Below are positions 30,071 through 31,209 of a stretch of DNA of 31,209 nt, in pieces. Position 1 is the stretch's first letter, and the number at the start of each line of letters is the position of its first letter. Where the stretch lies: the NCBI GenBank assembly GCA_043813305.1, contig JBDRLC010000048.1, positions 1-31,209 on the forward strand, read 5' to 3'. Position numbers and translations under genes: made by a program. The notes beneath the pieces were generated by a model. It was given only the letters and a program-made list of their open reading frames with translations. It did no database searches and was not told the DNA's origin. Source of the DNA: JAHIZC01 sp043813305 (GTDB lineage Bacteria > Omnitrophota > Gorgyraeia > Gygaellales > Profunditerraquicolaceae).

Positions 30071-30298
30071 TTAAGCCTTTTGAAAATTACCCTTCTTGAT
30101 GCATTTCGTACAGACGTATGCCTTCTTAGGATGGCCTTTGATTAGTATGCGCATTTTTTGAAGGTTAGGTAGGAATTTCCGTTTGGTCCAGTCGCTGATT
30201 TTGCTACCGGTGCCACCTTTACTTTTGGCCATACCCTTTCGGGTGACCTTTTTTCCGGTCATCGCGCCTTTTTCGCACAAAGTACATTTCTTATACAT
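30071..30298 (-). CDS. rpmB: Ribosomal protein bL28, zinc-motif form
   Basis: A 75-residue large-subunit protein, the only supported minus-strand gene here. MYKKCTLCEKGAMTGKKVTRKG at the start and AYVCTKCIKKG near the end give two CxxC pairs (C5/C8 and a second pair near residue 60), which mark a zinc-binding bL28; RKFLPNLQKMRI is typical of the family. AAGGAG precedes the ATG and a near-consensus promoter lies at 30323-30350. It is convergent with recJ, and its stop codon is directly followed, on its own strand, by the terminus TGAGCAGATAACTTACG of the repeat element. Monocistronic. Confidence 0.94.
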   Translation of the reverse strand: MYKKCTLCEKGAMTGKKVTRKGMAKSKGGTGSKISDWTKRKFLPNLQKMRILIKGHPKKAYVCTKCIKKGNFQKA

Positions 30299-30322
30299 AA
30301 TTCAGCTCCTTATAGAAAGTAA

Positions 30323-30350
30323 AGTATACTTGAAAATACGCCATTGTCAA
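30323..30350 (-). promoter_or_regulatory. Sigma-70-type promoter for rpmB
   Basis: On the minus strand, TTGACA (30350-30345) and TATACT (30328-30323) are 16 bases apart. The start would be near 30316, with a leader of about 18 bases that contains AAGGAG. Confidence 0.8.
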
Positions 30351-30413
30351 GGTAAAATAAAGGTGTATTGGAATTTTCCGACACAACAAATAAATCTTTT
30401 GGGTTTCTTTACT

Positions 30414-30933
30414 CAAAGGGTCTTTCACGGTTTCGCTTTCGCGCACTGTCTTTTTTCGCCGTGTGCTACGGTTTACGGCTCTCTCCCGGAGAGATTTACA
30501 GAATAGAGTTCCTCCGTTCGCCGTAATTCCCTGCCTTGCCGGCAGGCAGGCTTGCACACATTTGCCGAAAAAATCCTAATGTGCGCTCCAGCAAAACCGC
30601 AAAATCCCCTTTTGACGCATAAATTATCTGAGGAGATTTTATCTTACTCTCCATAACAAATGAAGCTGGCGGGTTTTAGAGCGAATGGAGATTTTAGCCA
30701 ATGGAGCTTGAGCATTGAGTGAATCCCAAGGCCCCCGCCTTAGCGGGGGCAATTTTGGGATGGCGATGCTGTTTGAGCGATTTTTGCTAGAGAAAAAAGC
30801 GCGAGTTCAGAGCCACCGAAATACGAAAGATCATTGGCGTATAAAAATCGACCTGAGCGAGAAAAACCGACAGCTTCGTTTGTTATGAGTAATAATTACA
30901 GTGCGCGGAAGCGAAACCGTGAAAGACCATTTG
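30414..30933 (+). repeat. Repeat family 2, copy B, 520 bases with 35-base terminal inverted repeats
   Basis: Fills most of the gene-free 30299-31086 region. The left end (30414-30448) and right end (30899-30933) are inverted repeats matching at 33 of 35 bases. Inside is the core shared with copy A at 20822 (to about 30615). It folds: TTACGGC with GCCGTAA around a CTCTC/GAGAG hairpin, and GCACACATT with AATGTGCGC. A second, nested inverted repeat pairs 30652-30677 with 30862-30888, enclosing a CCCCCGCC/GGCGGGGG hairpin region near 30730. No ORF in it is credible: it lacks ribosome sites and known motifs. It stops about 80 bases before the recA promoter. Confidence 0.85.
30531..30551 (+). repeat. 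CCTGCC/GGCAGG palindrome inside copy B of repeat family 2
   Basis: CCTGCCTTGCCGGCAGGCAGG; copy A has a longer cluster of the same words at the equivalent place (20991-21031), so the hairpin position is kept while its sequence varies. Confidence 0.65.
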
Positions 30934-31015
30934 TGGGCAATGAAGGTAAAAAAGTTTTGCGTTAGAAATACCTTAAGGGTGCGTCTATTATAGTAGAGAG
31001 ATAAATAATATTTGT

Positions 31016-31044
31016 TTGACAGATGTAAGTTGCTGGAGTATAAT
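31016..31044 (+). promoter_or_regulatory. recA: Perfect-consensus sigma-70 promoter for recA
   Basis: TTGACA (31016-31021) and TATAAT (31039-31044) with a 17-base spacer. The start is expected near 31051, giving a leader of about 36 bases. I see no E. coli-type or Bacillus-type LexA box overlapping it, but the LexA site of this group is not known to me. Confidence 0.85.
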
Positions 31045-31086
31045 TGTCTGTCTAATTCCAGCAAAAACCTAAAATCGGAGGTTAAT

Positions 31087-31209
31087 ATGGTAGTGGATAA
31101 GAAAATTAAGCATGAATCACAGGACCTTTCTGACCGTAAGAAGGCGTTAGAGCTTGCATTAATGCAGATAGAGAAGCAGTTTGGCAAAGGCTCGATTATG
31201 AAATTAGGG
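31087..31209 (+). CDS. recA: Recombinase RecA, N-terminal start (partial)
   Basis: The first 41 codons, running off the right edge. After a short lysine-rich start, KKALELALMQIEKQFGKGSIMKLG is the unmistakable N-terminal helix and FGKGSIM signature of RecA. GGAGG lies 5 bases before the ATG, and a perfect promoter is upstream. RecA drives homologous recombination and the SOS response; the nearby recJ acts in the same repair pathways but is separated from recA by rpmB and the repeat region. The ATPase core lies outside the window. Confidence 0.96.
   Translation, partial: MVVDKKIKHESQDLSDRKKALELALMQIEKQFGKGSIMKLG

Noticed and set aside
30414..30933. RNase P RNA, tmRNA or 6S RNA as an identity for repeat family 2
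   Set aside because: None of the conserved motifs of these RNAs is recognisable, and there are two diverged copies in one window.
30831..31187. Minus-strand ORF of 118 codons over the recA start
   Set aside because: It lies across a repeat terminus and the recA promoter and start, has no motif and no ribosome site.

Overview
This window is a gene-dense stretch of a bacterial chromosome, almost all on the + strand, with moderate GC. It carries a bacterial-type Wood-Ljungdahl cluster beside housekeeping genes, plus an unusual load of structured intergenic repeats. Gene content and style (acsB with cooS, DUF5679, short overlapping operons, many palindromic repeats) fit an uncultured anaerobe. 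My best guess is Candidatus Omnitrophota or a relative, but this is inference from style and no marker search was possible.

Layout. (1) 1-8848 is a one-carbon/acetyl-CoA cluster: the end of formate-THF ligase, cyclohydrolase fchA, folD, a small secreted protein, metF, CO dehydrogenase cooS, a CooF-like ferredoxin, a CooF-partner-type flavoprotein and acetyl-CoA synthase acsB. Together these carry formate to methyl-THF and join CO and a methyl group into acetyl-CoA. The corrinoid protein and methyltransferase (acsC, acsD, acsE) are not in the window. (2) 8858-14167 holds a TPR protein with a consensus promoter, polA, coaE and rho. (3) 14342-17654 is rpmE-prfA-prmC-murA. (4) 17792-23300 is trpG-D-C-F, a 511-base gene-free repeat region, then trpB-A; trpE is absent. 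(5) 23293-27921 is an M16 peptidase, a DUF21/CBS membrane protein, a DUF5679 mini-protein missed by simple ORF calling, rsfS with an apparent AUA start, and argS. (6) 28108-31209 is recJ, rpmB on the minus strand, a large repeat region and the start of recA.

The least explained content is between genes. A three-copy, hairpin-rich element (repeat family 1: 14169, 27923, 29794) abuts the stop codons of rho, argS and recJ. It shows compensatory base changes, inverted termini and, in one copy, a flanking 5-base duplication. A second, longer family (repeat family 2: 20822 and 30414) has a conserved structured core and, in one copy, 35-base terminal inverted repeats. A 48-base palindromic insertion sits in frame at the start of trpA. 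A fourth repeat, built from GTAACTAGTAA words, lies between murA and trpG.

I see no tRNA, rRNA, CRISPR array, transposase or phage gene here.
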